NCBI GenBank assembly: GCA_003990745.1
Contig: RBNI01004388.1
Location: 1-14,145, forward strand
Source of the DNA: Jimgerdemannia flammicorona
Taxonomy: Eukaryota; Mucoromycota; Endogonomycetes; Endogonales; Endogonaceae
Length of the DNA stretch: 14,145 nt
Direction of reading: 5' to 3'
Positions 1 through 8,815 of the stretch are shown here, piece by piece (the stretch's first letter is position 1; each line of letters begins with the position of its first letter). The notes below the pieces were generated by a model. That model did no database searches and was not told the DNA's origin. It saw only the letters and a program-made list of their open reading frames with translations. A program made the position numbers and the translations under genes.

Positions 1-1180
1 CCCTACTTTCTCTCATTGAAAGACTACTTTGCCATTCACCATCACTACCCACCCACCACTCCGTTCACAGATCTCTTCCACCAGATAGTGATGTCATCCA
101 CCCTGGGGACCCCAACCAACCCACCACTCTGTCAGCAAATCTCCCATCAACCCCTCCCATCTTAACAACTTCTCTTGTATATCTATCTGTTACCCCTCCT
201 CAAACACAAAGAGCTAATGTTCAGTCAGCCCTACCTATATAGCTAAAACCCACCCTACAGTGAGCCATCTATTGCCCACACCACCCACTAACCTAGATTT
301 CAAATCCTCCCAGTGCTCTCTCTCTCCATCTGACCTCCTCTTCACACCCAACCAGTCCCCCACTGCTATCCAAAAGTTCCCCAGAACCTCATACTTCCTA
401 GCCAATGTTCTGGTGTTTGCACAAATCCCCAACTTGCCTTACATTATAACACTCCTCACAATCTAATCATCCACCAACCACCAGATGACCAGCATGAAAA
501 TTCAATATGACATTCCTCTGCAGTATCTGTCACCATATCATACAGAACTTAGGAGAAAGCCACCTCTGCACCTCAGCACTCCATAACCAAACTCCTGCCC
601 AGTCTCACTCCTTGCCAATCCTCACTGCCTGCCAACTACTTGGCTAAATATCCTGACTAAGTCCCTACTGATACTTCACTCCATAATCAATATCAAACTC
701 AGTAAGTTGAACATCCCCCAGAAGCAGTCTGTCCCATCTCCACATAGCTAGTCTCCACAGCATCTCCCCCTCTTACTCTGCCAGCACAGGTCTATATGGT
801 GTACTCAATCCACTACCCCCCACCAGAAGCCCTTATACCATAGCTGTCAGCTTCCATCCAGGCCCACCAGAGATAGCAAATCTCCCAATGACTCTCAAAG
901 GGAAAATCTCATCTCCCATACCTTTTGCATCAGCAGTACCCAATCTCCTCTCTGCAGTTTAATAGCTCTTTTCAATCTCCAAGCTCACAGACAGTGCAGC
1001 CTCTTAGGAAAATCCACTAGACCTAGCCCTCTCCTAACCACTGGTGTTGCAAGAGTATCCCAACTGATCTGGGACTGCCTCCCTGCCCAAATCCCATCTC
1101 TAGCCAGTTTCATCAGTCTCTTTACCATGCAAGCTGGAAAGTCTATGTAATAAGCAACATACTATAGCTTGGGAAACCAG

Positions 1181-1194
1181 TAGACATTCAGAAT
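1181..1194. repeat. Target-site duplication, left copy (108-bp insertion)
   Basis: TAGACATTCAGAAT immediately precedes the 108-bp insertion. It matches 1303-1316 except for one C/T difference at the fifth base, which fits a single transition after insertion. Confidence 0.75.
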
Positions 1195-1302
1195 AGGCCC
1201 CCTTAGGGGGATCGGATAAGGGGTGGGCTCAATGTATTTCTATGGGAAAGATTGGTATATTAATAAAGGAAGGAGTCCAAGAGACTATAAAAAAAAAAAA
1301 AA
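1195..1302 (+). mobile_element. 108-bp insertion with A14 tail (5'-truncated LINE tail or SINE) inside LINE-A
   Basis: This short block ends in 14 A residues (1289-1302) and is flanked by near-identical 14-bp repeats, so it moved in by target-primed retrotransposition. It interrupts LINE-A in the opposite orientation. Its body resembles the last 100 bp or so of LINE-B: both contain GGGGGATC near the start, then AGATTG, TAATAAA, GGAAG and a terminal CTATA or CATATA running into the A-tail, in the same order. The simplest reading is a dead-on-arrival copy truncated to the 3' end. A SINE borrowing the LINE tail is the alternative. I see no tRNA-like A/B boxes. It carries no gene. Confidence 0.75.
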
Positions 1303-1316
1303 TAGATATTCAGAAT
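1303..1316. repeat. Target-site duplication, right copy (108-bp insertion)
   Basis: TAGATATTCAGAAT directly follows the A14 tail and repeats 1181-1194 with 13 of 14 bases identical. Confidence 0.75.
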
Positions 1317-1832
1317 TGACACCTGGCCTACTAGAGAGATGTGGCGACCTTCCTACCTCTAAGAGCCTCCCCCCAAATGGCCACCCTCCTCTACCACCAC
1401 ACTCTTGGCAAGACAGATTCATATACAGAAAGGAAGATACCCAGATACCACACTCTCTCTCCTGTAGGGACAATTGTCCCTATGATGTCTCCTCCTACTA
1501 GCCCATTCCTCAGTACCATTGTCTCACACTTATGTCAGTTGAGTTTCACCCCAGAGTATACCTCATACCATTCTACTGCCTTCTTAAGTATCTCAACATC
1601 TGCCACTAAGCCAAGTCCAACTACCATATCATTGGCAAAGACCCCCACCTTCTACACCACACCATATATAGAGAGCCCTTTCAGCTTCTATTGAATCCTA
1701 TCCATCAAAGGTTCTAATGAAAGAGTGTAAAGAATAGGAGACAGTGGATCTCTCTGAGAAACTCCTCTTCCCAAGAGAAATGCCAGACCCCAGTGACCAT
1801 TATACATTAGAGCTGCCCTACTGCCCTCCAAC

Positions 1833-1849
1833 AGATTCAACATAGAAGC
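1833..1849. repeat. Target-site duplication of LINE-B, left copy
   Basis: AGATTCAACATAGAAGC is repeated exactly at 7641-7657, right after the LINE-B A-tail. Joining the sequences outside the duplications restores an uninterrupted stretch of LINE-A RT (minus strand, just before its PLSP motif). That confirms this as the insertion point and sets the LINE-B 5' end at 1850. Confidence 0.93.
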
Positions 1850-1933
1850 ATCACCTTTTACCAGTAACATTCAGGTGACACAAGACTCAGACAATACTTT
1901 CTGCAACGTTTTTAGTAAAAGGAGACTATTAAT
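1850..1933 (+). other. LINE-B 5' untranslated region
   Basis: This is the stretch between the left target-site duplication and the first ATG in the ORF1 frame. It is short and AT-leaning, with no recognisable motif. An internal promoter would be expected here in a full-length LINE, but I cannot point to one. Confidence 0.6.
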
Positions 1934-3844
1934 ATGGACAGCAATGACTGTACAAGTGAGTATATCAGTCAGGGGAGCAGCAGTGCCTTTGACTGGCAGC
2001 ATATTGAGAGGAAATGAGGAGATGGTTTGAGAATGCTGGAGCCTTCTATGGTTGGTCATAGTGTTGGTGGTAGAGGGAGGGGTGGATTGAGGCAACAGAG
2101 AGGGGGGAGGATGACCTTTGCTGATAAGGTCAAGATAGAGAGAATGGCATCTGGTCTGGATAGTTGGTTGGGACTGGGGAAGATATTGACAGAGGCAGTT
2201 GAGAGTCAGGGAGGGGCCCTCTTGGGAGGATCAAGCAGTAGGGGGGGGGGGGGAGTTGGGGCTAGAGATATAACTGCTAATAGAGCTGTGACTGAGAATC
2301 TAGAAAAAAATCCAGATATGATAGTTGTTGGTAGATCAGGACAGAGGGTGGGCTTGAGGCCTGGAGATCTGGTAGATGGCATGACTGGTATAGTGTCAGC
2401 ACTGTTACTGAAAAAGTTGAGGTCAGAATATACTATCACATTGTGCTTCTGAGACTTAGCAGTGACTGCAAGGATGCTTTTGAGGTTGGTGGTGCAGGAG
2501 GTAAAGGGAGTGGCTTCAGTGAAGTTCTTGAAGGGGAAAGAAGGGGCTGAGGTTGGATTTGAGAAAGAGGCATTATTGCTGGAGACTATGGAGAAGAGAG
2601 TAGTAGTGGGCAGAGTGGTAGTTCCTATGGCCAGATGTATACACTGGAACCCCTGAGTGGTACAGTTAACAGTATTGGATCTTCCTATAGTATCAAGGGA
2701 AAGGGCCAGAGAGCTGATTATAGAGGTGGTCAAGGAGTATAGAGAGATCATAGACATTGAATTCAGAGTCTGAGAGGGTAATGAACTCTGAACAGGAGAT
2801 GTCAACATCAGGGTGAGACTAGCTGGGAGAATATAGAGAAGATAAGAGACTGGTCTGCTATTCTTAAGTGGGGTCCAGTTGAATGTAAGGTCTTGCAGGT
2901 GAGATGTCAGAGGAAGAGGAGGACATGCTGGAGGCTCTTGAGGATCTGGCAGGAGCAGTTGAGAGGAGGAGACTGACTTGGAAGGAGTATGAGGCCAAGA
3001 TGGTGGTGGAGATTGTGGATGGAAAGAGGATCAGGATGAACAAGAGGACCTGGGAGAAGATACAGAGGAGGTGAATCCAGAAGAAGTTGTTGGCAAAGCT
3101 TGGAGGGGGTATGGTAGATTATAGGGTGAGAGAAGGTAGTGCTGGACTGAGGAAGAGCACCTGGGCTGAGGAGGGCAGGATGGCTCAGAATGCAGCCTAG
3201 GGTGGATCAAGTGAGGAGAGACTGCATGGTGTAGTGGAGGATGCAGAAATGGGAGAGGAAGTTCACCCTCAGTATAGTATCCTGAGCAGGGCAGAGGGAG
3301 AGGAGGAACTACTGAATATACTGGAGAAGGAGTGGGATAAGTCAGAGAGGAGGAGTGCTTTGGTGGACCCTGAGGTGGGGGTTGAGGGAGTTGCCCAGGG
3401 TGGTGCTGAGCAGTAGATGAAGAGAAGTAGCTGTAGAAGACTCTGGAGGGGGTGGCAGCTAAGGAGCTGGGGGGAGAGGACTTCCAAATACTAAGTGATA
3501 GGCATTGAGAGGAAATTCTTCATAGGGAGGAAGTGCTGAGGAAGATTAGGAATGAAATCCTAGCAGTGCTCTTAGAGTTAGAGGAATATCAAGTTGATGA
3601 TCAGAGAGAGGAGGTCCTTCAGGAGATTGTGAATAATCAGGCAGCATACTTATGGGGTTTGAGGAAGAGATTGGAGAAGTGGAGAGTGGCATGTATGGAT
3701 TATCAAGCAGAAATAGAGATTGTGGACAGGGTAGAGTATCAGGAAATCTTGGAAGCACTGAATGCTCAGGCTATAGCAGAGGATAAGTTGGAGGCAGAGC
3801 AGTATGTGAATCTGGCTGAGGATGAGATGAGTATGGAATTCTAG
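1934..3844 (+). pseudogene. LINE-B ORF1 (Gag-like, nucleic-acid-binding), broken
   Basis: This is the first ORF of LINE-B; in this class ORF1 binds the element RNA. ATG 1934 opens the frame and is followed after about 27 codons by a TGA that could be a former CGA. The frame is then open at 2027-2452 and 2462-2656, with TFADKVKIERM at about 2.11 kb and NLEKNPDM at 2297-2320. It shifts frame near 2.9 kb, where a Glu-rich segment SEEEEDMLEALEDL starts, followed by WKEYEAKMVVEI. It shifts again before the last segment, 3533-3844, which is helical and charged (possibly coiled coil). LINE-C and LINE-D carry related segments; LINE-D stays in one frame across the 2.9-kb break, so ORF1 was originally continuous (about 630 codons). 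No CCHC zinc knuckle is visible, although Tad-type Gags often have them. Assignment as ORF1 rests mainly on position. Confidence 0.8.
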
Positions 3845-3875
3845 ACTGTACTCTCAATATCAAATATTTTTCAAT

Positions 3876-4650
3876 ATGAACAATACCACTAGAATCTTTT
3901 CTTTGAATGTGAATGGGTTGAGGGAAGTGGTATGGTGAAGGAATATCTTTTGCTGACTGAGGAGACTGGATGTGGATCTCTTCTTACTACAGAATATACA
4001 GTATGAGGTAGATATAAACTTATAGGACTGGACTAGAGAATAGGGTGGGGCAGCTGTTTTGACTGGACAGGTGGGTATTCTGGTTCAAAAGGAGATGGGG
4101 GACATTGGGGATATTGGTCATGGGAGAGTAGATTGGTGTGGGGAGTATGGAAGAGACCTGGGTGGAACCCCTTGACTGTTGGGTCATGTTATTGCCCAGC
4201 TGAGAGGGGGGAATGTGTAGATTGGATCAGAGATCTGAGAGAGACTGGGGCTATGGATAGGTAGAGATTGATTGCCTGGGGGATGATTTCAATATAGTAC
4301 AGAATAATGGAATAAACAGGACTGATGGTGGGAGAGAAATGAGAAGCAGAAGTGGTGGGTTGGACAATTAGATAGAGATTGAGAGGTTGAGCTCCTTCGT
4401 TGACTTGGGGCAATAGTTTTGGATAGATTGTCAAATTTATACCCACTGAGTGGCAGGGCTGGGCTCCAGGATTGACTGGGTGTTGACAGCAGAGTGCTGG
4501 AGAGTGGATGTCTGGGACATGCTAGAGGTGATTTAGTGTCCATGGTCAGATCACTGAGGTCTGAAAGGGAGTGAGAGATTAGGGGGAAGTGGGGATGGGC
4601 CCAGACATTGGTGACTAAATTCTCCTTTGTTAGGGGATAGTTCCTTATGG
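3876..4650 (+). other. AP-endonuclease domain region of LINE-B ORF2
   Basis: Three landmarks of the LINE apurinic-type endonuclease appear in order: SLNVNGLR (3900-3923), GDDFN (4279-4293, normally GDFN) followed by NRTDG, and SDH (4546-4554), the C-terminal catalytic box. The position that usually reads QE reads QN (3990-3995), so a metal-binding glutamate appears lost. One frameshift lies between the first and second landmarks. Confidence 0.87.
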
Positions 4651-5066
4651 ACAGACTGGGAGGTAGAAGTTATTGAGAATATTGGTAGGTGGTGGGAGCA
4701 GAGATTGGTGATTGGGGATTGCTGACAGTGGCTGAAATCAAGTACTTAAAGGTATTAGAGGGAGGCAGAGAAAGGAAGGAGTGCTTAGCAGTGGTGGTGA
4801 GTGCAATAGACTTCACAGAGATTGGCAGCACTTCTGAGGAGATAGGCAGGGTTATGAGAGGATTGAGAGCAGCTGTTTGGTGAATTCTGTAGATACAAAA
4901 GAAAGTTGATAAGCTAAAGAAAGTGCTACAAATGGAGGAAGAGGTTCAGCTGAAGGAGATGGTAGTGAGACTGTGGTAGCAGGGGTTGGAGGAGGGAGAG
5001 AGGCCCACTAGGTTCCTTTTATAGTTATTTGAAGCTCAGAGAACCAGATAGCAGTGGGATGGTATT

Positions 5067-6340
5067 TTGGATGAGGATTGGGAGATGGTGGCAGGGACTC
5101 CTAAGATTCCAGGATTGCTGAGGACTCACTGGGGAAATTTATGGAGTGAAGAAGAAGGGAGTGAGGATGCTCTGAACATTGAACAGCAGTTAGAGGATTG
5201 GTATCTGGACCCAGCACTGGGTCCGGAGATACTAGGAGATCCAGTGTGTGGGGAGGAAGTATGTAAGGTCTTGGCTTTGACAAGCACTTTGACAAGCAAA
5301 GAGACAGCTCTAGGAGAGGATGGGCTTCTCTGGGATTTTTGGAAAAAGATGGCTAAGGGTGAGGTAATATTAAAGAAGATGATGGTGATTAGTAGTGAGG
5401 TCCTTTGATCTGGAACTTGGATTGGGGGCCAGTGCCTAGGGCTGGTCTCCTTACTCTATATGGATAGAAGAGAAGAGAAGATTGGAAGAACTGCAATTGA
5501 TCATACTCCTTGATATGGACTGCAAGCTGGTGATAAAGATCTTGATAACTAGGCTGCAGAGAATCACTCCACAGGTGCTAGGAGTGGAGCAGAGGGGATT
5601 TGTTGGTGGTTGGTTGATCCAAGATGGAACTGTCTGGGTTTATAGAGTGATTGAAGGGGCTTCAACAGCTAGGGTAGATGGCTGGTTAGTGTTTCTGGAT
5701 CAGGAGAAGGTATATGACAGAGTGAGGAGGGTCTGGCTAGAGAGAGTGCTGAAACATATAGGGGTTTCCCCAGTGTTTGGGAGGTCATTAATCAGTTTAT
5801 TAGAGGATAGTCAAGCAGCATTCGTGGTGAATAGGTACAGGAGTGTGACCTTTCTACTAAGTTGTGGGGTGCCACAAGGGGATCCTTTGTCACCCATCCT
5901 ATATACCCTTTCCTTAGAGCTCCTATTGGATAGAATTTGGCATTGAATTGGGGGTTAGGACATTTTGGAGATTAACTGGAAGGTTGGAACCTTTACAGAT
6001 GATACAGTGGTTAGACTGGATTTATTAGTAGATGTGGAGGAATTAAGAAGGACTGTAGAATGGTATGAGAGGAGCTCAGATGCTTGACTAAACTGACACA
6101 AATGTGAGACTCTGGTGCTAGGCTGCAGAACAGTTGGTGATGATGTGATTGGAACAGTAGTCTCAGCAGGAGAATCAGTCTAGTACTTGGGGATATACTT
6201 TTCAGTATATGGGTCCCTCCTGTCTTGTGTATGATGGGAACAGCAGCTACTAGTATGGAGGAATGTTCTCTTGAGATATAGTGGTCAGCATATATCCTTG
6301 GCAGGAAGGGTGATGGTGCTGAATGTACATTTGTTGCCAA
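5067..6340 (+). other. Reverse transcriptase domain region of LINE-B ORF2
   Basis: RT blocks occur in the expected order: an N-terminal GEDGLLWDFWKKM block (5313-5351); LLDMDCKLVIKIL, the usual LL.tDyK block (from about 5506); motif A LDQEKVYDR (5695-5721), with the first catalytic Asp; motif B GVPQGDPLSP (5866-5895); and motif C FTDD (5992-6003), with both catalytic Asp present. A YLGIY block follows near 6.19 kb. Motifs A to C share one frame, broken only by point stops, so this is the best-preserved part of the element. A frameshift separates it from the upstream block at about 5.41-5.48 kb. Confidence 0.92.
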
Positions 6341-7485
6341 AGCTGTAATATGTAGGATATCATCTAAACTTCCTGGTATTTGTAGTTAGGTGACTTCAGA
6401 GATTGGTAAGATCATAGATTTGGGCTATGCAGCAAAGTCAGATAGACTGGGAGGTTCTGACTCTACCTGTTGACAGAGGCAGGCTAGGCTTAGTAGACTT
6501 TACCAAGTACCTATATTGCCTAAGAGCATGGTGACTGAAGAGGATGAGTGAGTTGAGAGGCCAGGAGTGAATGCCACTTATACAGAGGGTGTGGAAAGTC
6601 CAGTATTCTCCTCATAGAGCAACTGGTGACCTACTTGCAATGGTGGCTATGGATGAGAGCAAGAGGATACATTATAAAGGTTTTTGGTAGGGAGTGGTGA
6701 ATAGTGCAAGATGAAATAGACTTCAGTGAAGGGGTGATGAGGGGGTAGAAAACTGGGGACCACAGATGTGGAGATGAGACTAGCTAATACTGGAAGGTAC
6801 ATTGGTAGAGAACTTTCAGCTTAGAGATGAAATGGAATATATGAGGGGGCTCAGGGGGGACATGTGGCCTGAAGCATGGCAGAGAGTGGGGATTGGCAAA
6901 GAGTGAGACTGGAATGGTATTTGGCCTTGGAGCAAGCATGTGATGCAATAGCTTCCCCCTAAGTTTTGGGTGGTCTGGTAGAGGTTCGTAAGGTAGAATG
7001 TGAAACTGAACTATCAGTTGTGGTACTTAGTTGTAGATAGCATATTTGAGTGTGAGAAATGAATAGACATTGGTCAGGAGGGGGGAGTGGTACAAATGCT
7101 TGAACATTGGCTAGGGGAGTGCAAAGTTTTGGATGGGTTTTGGTACAGTATTTCTAGCAGATTGAGATTGAGACCCCTGGTGAAGGGGGAAGAAGGGAGA
7201 TGGGGAGACCTCCAGTGAAGGTTAGTAGGTAGAGTGGGAGATGAATGGTTGACCTTGGGATAGGTAATAGCAATTTGGATAGAGATGGCTAGTCATTGAC
7301 TTCATGTCTTTGAGAAGAGTCAGCAGGTTGTATTTGGAGCTAGGGTAGTACATTGGAAATGATTATTAATTGACATTTTGAATAGTTGGCAGAGAGGGTG
7401 GAGACCAGGTTGGGAGGGTTATCAGAAACTGGTAAAATATATTTACAAGAAGAGTGGAGGGAGGATTCAGATGGCAGGTGGTTAA

Positions 7486-7640
7486 GTTGTACTTTAGCAT
7501 AGAGAGATAGAGAGTGGGGAGGGGGATCTGAGGGGTATCAGCCAAGGGGTTGTGGATATGTATGTAGTATTATTTATAGATTGAGTGGTAATAAATGGAA
7601 GCCTGAGTGCATATAAAAAAAAAAAAAAAAAAAAAAAAAA
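7486..7640 (+). other. LINE-B 3' UTR and A-tail
   Basis: After the ORF2 stop, about 130 bp of G-rich sequence leads to TAATAAATGG and then an uninterrupted A-run from 7615 to about 7640. The right target-site duplication starts at once. The same tail is recognisable in shortened form at 1195-1302. Confidence 0.85.
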
Positions 7641-7657
7641 AGATTCAACATAGAAGC
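7641..7657. repeat. Target-site duplication of LINE-B, right copy
   Basis: This is an exact repeat of 1833-1849, directly after the A-tail. Its first A could equally belong to the tail, so the duplication is 16 or 17 bp. Confidence 0.93.
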
Positions 7658-7946
7658 TCGAAATCATAGAGGAACACCAATTCTATCTAGAACCTTGCCC
7701 AGCCACATCTACCAAACTCAGTTATATGCCTTCTCCTGATCCAGAAAGACCAGTCTTCCATCCAATCTACAAGTCTGTACCCCTTCAATAATGCTATGAA
7801 CCCAGGTTATCCCATCTCTAATTAGTCTGCCTCCAACAAAGTCTTATTGCTCCTCACTCAGCACCTGTTAGACAGTCTTCTGTAGCCTTGCAATAATCAC
7901 CTTAGTTACCATCTTCCTGTCAGCACCTATCAGAGTGAGTGTAGGG
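7658..7946 (-). pseudogene. LINE-A, upstream part of the RT (continues 1-1849)
   Basis: This is the part of LINE-A cut off by the LINE-B insertion. On the minus strand it reads TLTLIGADRKMVTK near 7.92 kb, the usual LL.aDyK block, then an EEQ.DFVGGRLIRDG block, and then motif A as LDQEKAYN (7721-7744), where the final Asp of the common DQEKAYD is now Asn. It leads straight into the RT segment left of 1833. Homology to LINE ORF2 ends at about 7946, where the sequence switches to a plus-strand ORF1 piece, so the endonuclease and ORF1 of LINE-A are missing here (5' truncation or rearrangement). Confidence 0.88.
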
Positions 7947-8788
7947 GCTGATAGAGTAGTTAACTGGGGGTAGAGGTATATCTGCTAATGATAGTATGAC
8001 ATGAGATCTGGAAAAAAATCCAGATATAACTGCTGATAGCAGGGCTGAGTAGATAGAGTATGCTGGGAAGGTGGACCAGGTAGATAATATAATAGGACTG
8101 ATAGTGACCCTATTACTCAAGAAGTCAATCTCTAAATTTGCTATTACTTTATACTTCTAGGAACAAATAGTAATAACTAAGATAGTCTTGGTCTTAATTG
8201 CAAAGCCAATAACTGATATAGCTTCAGTAAAGTTCATGCAGAAGTTAGAGAGAGTCAAGGTGAATTATGAAGAGATAGGGCTATTAGAGAAGGTCTTGAG
8301 AACTGGGTTAGTTGTTAGAGAAATAGTAGTGCTAATAGCTTAATACTTGAGGTGAGACCCTAAGATAGTTCACCTCCTGGTAAAAGGTGTATTCACTGTA
8401 ACAGTAGTTGAGATAAGGAGGAGAGTAGAGGGGATTATAGTAAAGTATAATGATATAGTAGATATTGAATTTCAGGTCTGAGAGGAGATCTTATTTAGAA
8501 CTAGAGATATGGATGTCTGAATCCAGGAGAGACCTCAAGGAAGTCTTAAGACAGGTCTTTAGTATTTATGTGAGATGCTTTTATTTGTAAGGTATTAGAG
8601 TGAAGAAGAGTAAGGAGGAGGAGGAAGATCTGTTGAAGACTCTGGATGAACTCAGTGGGATAATAGAGTGAAGAGCAATAATATGAAGGACTTATGAGAT
8701 ATTGACAGACTTTGAAGTTGTGAATAGAAAGAGAATTCATATAGATAACACAATGTAAGAGAAGATACAAAGGTGGAAGAGGCAGAGA
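7947..8788 (+). pseudogene. LINE-C: ORF1 fragment of the same LINE family, plus strand
   Basis: This fragment parallels LINE-B from about 2245 to about 3088. Shared anchors in order include ATCTGGAAAAAAATCCAGAT (8006-8025; LINE-B 2297-2316), a GCTTCAGTAAAGTTC stretch (8221 on; LINE-B about 2513), the peptide VDIEFQV (LINE-B IDIEFRV), a Glu-rich SKEEEEDLL segment near 8.61 kb, and GAGAAGATACA near 8.76 kb. Stops are dense. Many sites that read TG or CA in LINE-B read TA here, so it has decayed further. Both ends are abrupt, with no A-tail or target-site duplication visible. Confidence 0.82.
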
Positions 8789-8789
8789 A

Positions 8790-8815
8790 ATCTATTGATA
8801 GATATCTCAATAGAT
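8790..8815. repeat. Palindrome at the LINE-C/LINE-D junction
   Basis: Perfect 9-bp arms ATCTATTGA (8790-8798) and TCAATAGAT (8807-8815) flank an 8-bp spacer. It lies exactly where the plus-strand fragment C meets the minus-strand fragment D. Part of the right arm may belong to LINE-D. Confidence 0.7.

Larger units (their letters stand above)
1..1849 (-). pseudogene. LINE-A, 3' part: decayed ORF2 (RT core to C-terminal region), minus strand
   Basis: This is the 3' portion of a non-LTR retrotransposon ORF2, which would encode reverse transcriptase for target-primed insertion. On the minus strand the RT motif GVSQRDPLSPILY is read at 1736-1765; family members, including LINE-B here, usually have GVPQGDPLSP. 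The catalytic FADD box follows as FAND (1628-1639), with one aspartate changed to Asn. Then come a GERVWYLGIF motif near 1.46 kb, an IW..RQSQI block near 1.06-1.09 kb, and a C-terminal stretch at 235-432 with WLTVGWVLAI. All align in order with LINE-B ORF2. Many in-frame stops and frame changes make it non-functional. The 3' end lies left of the window. The element continues at 7658 beyond the LINE-B insertion, and another insertion sits at 1195-1302. Identity as LINE ORF2 is secure; the Tad1-like clade is a guess. Confidence 0.9.
3876..7485 (+). pseudogene. LINE-B ORF2 (endonuclease-reverse transcriptase), broken
   Basis: This is the enzymatic ORF of LINE-B, about 1,200 codons, normal for the class. 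It would nick target DNA and copy the element RNA from the nick. ATG 3876 begins MNNTTRIFSLNVNGLR, the typical start of the LINE AP-endonuclease. Reading moves through four frame segments: 3876 to about 4200, about 4270-4650, about 4689-5408, and 5482-7485, so at least three frameshifts have accumulated. Many stops (TGA and TAG) lie where CGA or CAG codons are plausible, for example SDH followed by TGA at 4546-4557 and the TGA at 5944. After the RT the same frame runs through IWAMQQSQIDW (6418 on) to an EHWLGEC motif (7102-7122) that resembles the C-terminal Cys/His motif of LINEs. Stop TAA at 7483-7485. Not functional. Confidence 0.92.
1850..7640 (+). mobile_element. LINE-B, full-length non-LTR retrotransposon (about 5.8 kb), inactive
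   Basis: This is a complete copy of an APE-type LINE, defined by exact 17-bp target-site duplications and a 3' A-tail of about 26 bases. Layout: 5' UTR of about 84 bp, ORF1 (1934-3844), a 31-bp gap, ORF2 (3876-7485), a 3' UTR of about 130 bp, and the A-tail. ORF2 holds an N-terminal AP-endonuclease, a central RT and a C-terminal Cys/His region, the usual order for Tad1/I-like LINEs. The sense strand is strikingly G-rich and C-poor, and CpG is almost absent. All ORFs carry stops and frameshifts. It is inserted head-on into LINE-A, so it is younger than LINE-A. Confidence 0.92.

Noticed and set aside
1223..1694. Plus-strand frames of 92 and 117 codons
   Set aside because: They run across the 108-bp insertion and its flanks or lie antisense to the LINE-A RT, and show no family motif.
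2239..2252. G-run as a possible G-quadruplex or regulatory element
   Set aside because: It lies in the decayed ORF1 and is most simply homopolymer slippage; there is no sign that it is conserved in C or D.
2206..2808. A 200-codon open frame on the minus strand
   Set aside because: It is antisense to LINE-B ORF1. The composition (Ser, Thr, Pro, Leu) is what the complement of a G/A-rich coding strand gives, and it has no motif.
4189..4543. Minus-strand frames of about 85 codons
   Set aside because: They lie opposite the LINE-B endonuclease, whose GDDFN and SDH boxes are readable on the plus strand.
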